Part shown: in pieces, positions 32,088-35,252 of the stretch | How the letters are laid out: the number at the start of each line of letters is the position of its first letter | How positions within the stretch are numbered: the stretch's first letter is position 1 | Program-made: the position numbers and the translations under genes | Assembly: GCF_001642725.1 (NCBI RefSeq) | Contig: NZ_LSUQ01000027.1 | Coordinates: forward strand, 1 to 35,252 | Reading direction: 5' to 3' | Source of the DNA: Ferroacidibacillus organovorans | Lineage (GTDB): Bacteria; Bacillota; Bacilli; Alicyclobacillales; SLC66 | DNA: 35,252 nt | Notes under the pieces: generated by a model | Databases searched by the model: none | What the model was told of the DNA's origin: nothing | What the model saw: only the letters and a program-made list of their open reading frames with translations

Positions 32088-33659
32088 TTAATGGTCTGTT
32101 TGAATGAGGTATCCGAGCCGACGCAATGTTTTTTCAAGCGGTGCTCGCCCTTCGTCTGCCATGGCGAGAATGAGCGGGCTGACCCAGGTTCCGTCTGCAA
32201 TCTCTTTCAATGGCAACTGCCTGACGACGTGCGCGCTCGCCTCATCCCGACACGTAATCAGCGTTGCGTGTGACACTTTGATTTTTCCATACGCTTGACT
32301 CCACTGTTCTATCATCGTGCACACATTGTCAGGCAGAGGGTGGGGACTGTGTTCGCAGAAAAAATGGAGTATCGATTCTGCTGTATATCCGCTTTGGCAT
32401 GCGCGGTAAATGCTCTCGCGAGAGATGCGGTAAACACTCATGCGATCTTGTGACACGGGATCTGCGAGTTGTAGCAGATCCCAGCCAAGTATCGCATCGC
32501 TTTCTTCAGAGACAATAACATCAAATGTCCCCTGTACAAACAGTGTTGGTTTTCTCGTCACATTCTCTGCTGATTCATCGATCGACTTCGCGTTCAGCCA
32601 TGAGCAGCCGCGTTCAGTTGCCTGGTAAAGTGGTTCGCCAGACGGTGCAACGGCCGCCCGCAACAGGCCAAGGTATTGAAACATCGCGAAGATGCGCTTT
32701 TCGAGTACGACTTCTGGCGTTTCGTAGTAATACGATGTGACATACGGAAGCAACGCCTCGCGCAGTGACGCTGCATATACCCAGTGTGCGTTCGTTAATT
32801 CGACAATGCGTTTTGCAATCATTCGGAGGTTGGGAATCGCTGCACAGTAAAGGTGGAGATAGTCGTGCAGAATTTTTTCGGCGCGTTCCTCTTCGCGGAG
32901 TGACGTATACGCGCGAGATGGCTCTTCATTCACAGCGAGTCGATCGTCTTCTTGCTCTACAAGACACCCCCGACTGTAGAGGTGATCATACAAAAGCGAA
33001 AACCGATCTGGATAGTCAGAAAACCGTCGACCATACCCAAAGCGCCAACCGACATTTGCTTCAAGCGGTTGTTCAGGAATCTGAAAGAGGCTGAAAACCT
33101 GTTGCTGGTGTCGCTTAAACATTGCGCCGTCGCGCGTGAGCCTGATTTCATGTGTGCGTACAAAACTAAGCAACGTATAGGCGTCTTTCGCCATACAAAG
33201 CCCATCATCTCGATATAAATCAGGCTCACGACTGTAGATTTGAATCGATCGCATCAACTGTTCTGATGTCAGTTTGTAGATGCGATCCCAGAGTTCTTTT
33301 GGACAGTGATAGCCATCATCTTTTTGATGACGGCGTCGAAATAATAAACCCTCGTCCTCCAATTGGGAGACGGTGCGCAGAGACGTTTCGCGATCGAGAC
33401 CCGCGCGTTTGATCACGGCCAATACCTCTTCTGGCGCCAGGGTTTCACGGCGATCAAGCGCGAGCGCCTGAATCGCGCGAATTTCTTCATCCGTAAGGTG
33501 TTCTTGTCTCTGTTGCCAATAGGACGGTTCAAAAAAACGTGCAACAATCTCTTGGAGGAGTGAATTTTTAGAATAAAGTGGACAATCCAGCGTGTGGCGT
33601 AATGCAATTTTACGCAAATGGCTGACATCGCTGTCATTCAGGTACTCAAGCAGACGCAT
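32088..33659 (-). CDS. Helicase-associated domain protein (XPB/Ssl2 N-terminal-like), no motor domain
   Basis: A 523-residue soluble protein. Residues 1-110 look like tandem winged helices (HLTDEEIRAIQALALDR, DRETSLRTVSQLEDEGLLFR). Residues 371-460 (PTLFVQGTFDVIVSEESDAI, VYRISRESIYRACQSGY, HPLPDNVCTMIEQW) match the Helicase_C_3 / XPB-Ssl2 N-terminal domain. No Walker A or DEAD/DEAH motif is present, so it is not itself a helicase. Likely DNA-associated; partner unknown. GGAGG lies 9 nt before the ATG. It occupies the place of ypiA between tyrA and ypiB. Confidence 0.75.
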   Translation of the reverse strand: MRLLEYLNDSDVSHLRKIALRHTLDCPLYSKNSLLQEIVARFFEPSYWQQRQEHLTDEEIRAIQALALDRRETLAPEEVLAVIKRAGLDRETSLRTVSQLEDEGLLFRRRHQKDDGYHCPKELWDRIYKLTSEQLMRSIQIYSREPDLYRDDGLCMAKDAYTLLSFVRTHEIRLTRDGAMFKRHQQQVFSLFQIPEQPLEANVGWRFGYGRRFSDYPDRFSLLYDHLYSRGCLVEQEDDRLAVNEEPSRAYTSLREEERAEKILHDYLHLYCAAIPNLRMIAKRIVELTNAHWVYAASLREALLPYVTSYYYETPEVVLEKRIFAMFQYLGLLRAAVAPSGEPLYQATERGCSWLNAKSIDESAENVTRKPTLFVQGTFDVIVSEESDAILGWDLLQLADPVSQDRMSVYRISRESIYRACQSGYTAESILHFFCEHSPHPLPDNVCTMIEQWSQAYGKIKVSHATLITCRDEASAHVVRQLPLKEIADGTWVSPLILAMADEGRAPLEKTLRRLGYLIQTDH

Positions 33660-33772
33660 ACTTCATAACCTCCAGAAACGCATGGCGTGGTGACGTGGGA
33701 CAAATGCTCCCTTTTTTTAGAAACCTTCCCACCTCACACGTTTCTTATGCGCGTCATGGATCAACTTTAAAG

Positions 33773-33799
33773 AAAAAAAGACTCGCGAGATCGCGAGCC
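33773..33799 (-). terminator. Rho-independent terminator downstream of tyrA
   Basis: On the minus strand GGCTCGCGA pairs with TCGCGAGTC (33799-33791 and 33788-33780; one G-U), with a 2-nt central gap, then seven T (33779-33773). The tight loop may open by one or two pairs. It lies about 135 nt after the tyrA stop. Confidence 0.8.
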
Positions 33800-33849
33800 A
33801 AGAGAGAGATTATAAGGAGTGGAGAGAAACCATAGCACATCCTGAACTG

Positions 33850-33878
33850 ATTCTACCGACCAATCGTTTGGAAGTCAA
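33850..33878 (-). promoter_or_regulatory. Strong SigA-like promoter between tyrA and its terminator
   Basis: Minus-strand TTGACT (33878-33873), 17-nt spacer, TAGAAT (33855-33850): 5/6 matches in each hexamer at the ideal spacing. A transcript starting near 33843 would meet the terminator after about 70 nt. Confidence 0.55.
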
Positions 33879-33933
33879 TGGGCAACACCTTAAATTACCG
33901 TTTTTTCACATTTTTGAACAGCAATAGACATGA

Positions 33934-35046
33934 TTATACACGATCAATGATTTGATATCCTTCACGCTGAAGCACAGAGAGTGCATCGTCGTGGAAATGG
34001 ATCTTATCAAATTGCAACAGCAGTTGACCGAGATCTTCTTCCCTGCTCTCTAGAATGCCGATGTTCCGAATGCTGATGTGATGATTCCCAAGGAGCATTG
34101 CAATGCGACCAATCATTCCCGGTTCGTCAGGTACGGAAACGGTCATGGCAAACACGGCGCGAATCGCGCCCGTAGAACGCGCAGGAAGCGCGTCGCGAAA
34201 CGTGCGCGCATCGTCAAAAAAATGATGGAGATGGGCCTTGTCGCTCGATGAAAGAAGTGCTTTAAGCGCGTTTACACGCGCAATAAAGTCGTCGAGCATC
34301 GGAAGAATCTCGGCTCTGTTCTCAAGGGTGATGTCACGCCACAGCGCTGGATCGGCCGAAGCAATGCGCGTAATGTCACGAAACCCGCCCGCTGCGAGCT
34401 CTGCGTAAGCAGCGTGTCGATCTGCCAAATCTTTGACCTGACTCACGAGTGTAGACGCGATCAGGTGAGGTACATGGCTAATCGCCGCGACAACACGATC
34501 GTGATCCACCGCATCCATAAAGCGCACGCGGCACCCCGCGCGTTTTAAAACGTCAGAAAATACACGCACTTGCACTTCCTGGGTGCTCTCTGGCGTGAGT
34601 ACATACACGGCGTTTTCAAGCAAGAGCGCATCTGCCGCATACACGCCGGATTTTTCCGACCCTGCCATCGGGTGACCGCCGAGAAACTGCGCATGGAGAC
34701 CGCACTGTTTGGCGCGATCAACGACACTGCTTTTTGTACTGCAGACATCGGTTATCAAAACATCGCGTGCGGCGAGATGAATGTTTTTTTGCACAAGTGG
34801 GAGCAGGTCGAGCACGACGGGAGACGGCGCCGCCAAAACGATGAGATCCGCGTGACGCAATGCGTCTTCTAACCGGTCAGCCGCCTCGTTTATGACACCG
34901 CGTTCACGCGCTGCGCGTAGCGCCTCGGGGTTTGCGTCATAGCCGATGACACGCGCTACGGCTCCTGTTTTTTGCAGAGCGAGACTCAGCGAACCACCAA
35001 TTAATCCACACCCGATCAGACACATGCGAGAAAACTGCGAATCCAA
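33934..35046 (-). CDS. tyrA: Prephenate dehydrogenase with ACT domain
   Basis: Oxidative decarboxylation of prephenate to 4-hydroxyphenylpyruvate for tyrosine synthesis. NAD-binding LIGCGLIGGSLSLALQ is at the N-terminus; TDVCSTKSSV and LGGHPMAGSEKSGVYAAD form the substrate site, with the catalytic His in SHVPHLIAS. Residues from about 295 form an ACT domain (FAMTVSVPDEPGMIGRIAML) expected to bind tyrosine for feedback control. It is 370 residues. The TTG start at 35046 has AAGGGG about 9 nt upstream. It directly follows trpA; hisC, which separates them in Bacillus, is missing. Confidence 0.95.
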   Translation of the reverse strand: MDSQFSRMCLIGCGLIGGSLSLALQKTGAVARVIGYDANPEALRAARERGVINEAADRLEDALRHADLIVLAAPSPVVLDLLPLVQKNIHLAARDVLITDVCSTKSSVVDRAKQCGLHAQFLGGHPMAGSEKSGVYAADALLLENAVYVLTPESTQEVQVRVFSDVLKRAGCRVRFMDAVDHDRVVAAISHVPHLIASTLVSQVKDLADRHAAYAELAAGGFRDITRIASADPALWRDITLENRAEILPMLDDFIARVNALKALLSSSDKAHLHHFFDDARTFRDALPARSTGAIRAVFAMTVSVPDEPGMIGRIAMLLGNHHISIRNIGILESREEDLGQLLLQFDKIHFHDDALSVLQREGYQIIDRV

Positions 35047-35110
35047 ACCGAACTTCCCCTTTATGCAACTGATTTGCCATATTCACATTTGTATCTGGTA
35101 TCGTGATCAT

Positions 35111-35252
35111 TCACAGGCGATTTTCGCGAGCGACTTTGCAAACGCGATAAGTTCATCTTGTTCGCGCTGCGCTCCGATTGAATCCCCATTCTGTATAGCT
35201 TCCGCAATCGCCGCACAGCGCCTGACCAGTGCGCTCCCGACGACGATGCCGT
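35111..35252 (-). CDS. trpA: Tryptophan synthase alpha chain, C-terminal end only
   Basis: Only the last 46 residues lie in the window. They begin GIVVGSALVRRC, the conserved phosphate-binding strand at the end of the TrpA barrel (VVVGSAxV), and finish with a helix ending AKIACE. The rest of the gene continues beyond 35252. The alpha subunit releases indole from indole-3-glycerol phosphate. The gap to tyrA (64 nt) shows no terminator, so tyrA may be part of the trp transcript. Confidence 0.88.

Noticed and set aside
33760-33927. Open plus-strand frame ending in a stretch with sensible-looking residues (TNRLEVNGQHLKLPFFH)
   Set aside because: No ATG, GTG or TTG start with a ribosome site; it passes through the terminator hairpin and a likely minus-strand promoter.

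Overview
The window looks like the chromosome of a Bacillales bacterium, most likely an acidophilic, Alicyclobacillus-like or Acidibacillus-like relative. Three things support this. First, long runs of the Bacillus trp-to-dnaD neighbourhood survive in order on the minus strand: trpA, tyrA, ypiB, ypiF-like, ypjA, mazG/ypjD, dapB, mgsA, bshA, birA, panB, panC, dinG, ypmA, ypmB, asnS, dnaD. Second, endospore-former genes are present (ylbJ with a SigE-like promoter, the ypmA/ypmB pair, and a tiny YjcZ-like membrane protein). Third, a copper-protein/terminal-oxidase cluster at the left end resembles those of acidophilic aerobes. Genus assignment is inference only.

Left end (1-3840): the 3' part of an IS110-family element runs into a cytochrome oxidase subunit I gene and cuts it off after about 241 residues. 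Upstream of that gene, on the minus strand, lie oxidase subunit II (intact CuA site but lacking the usual Trp of the cytochrome c docking patch) and a probable Tat-exported cupredoxin. The three genes share a promoter with a perfect FNR/CRP-type palindrome centred at -41.5 from the predicted start. A 42-residue membrane peptide with its own terminator follows.

Middle (3953-20148, almost all minus strand): proBA and dnaD form one run. A 370-bp patch of near-identical repeats separates dnaD from asnS. Next come a minimal FtsH-like AAA protease translationally coupled to a small membrane-anchored protein, then surE-ypmA-ypmB, a methylthioadenosine pair (mtnP and an MTA/SAH deaminase), a secreted protein with a doubtful metallo-beta-lactamase-like tail, dinG, and a TPR protein.

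Right (20261-35252): a tight biosynthetic operon runs mazG-dapB-mgsA-bshA-birA-panB-panC (lysine/diaminopimelate, methylglyoxal, bacillithiol, biotin ligation, pantothenate). The membrane genes ylbJ, ykvI and yitT are on the plus strand, with uppP on the minus strand among them. Then come ypjA, a ypiF-like gene, ypiB, a helicase-associated protein, tyrA and the end of trpA. Compared with Bacillus, qcrABC, hisC, aroE, panD, cca, bshB1, aspB and nth are absent from their expected slots. No tRNA, rRNA or CRISPR array was seen.
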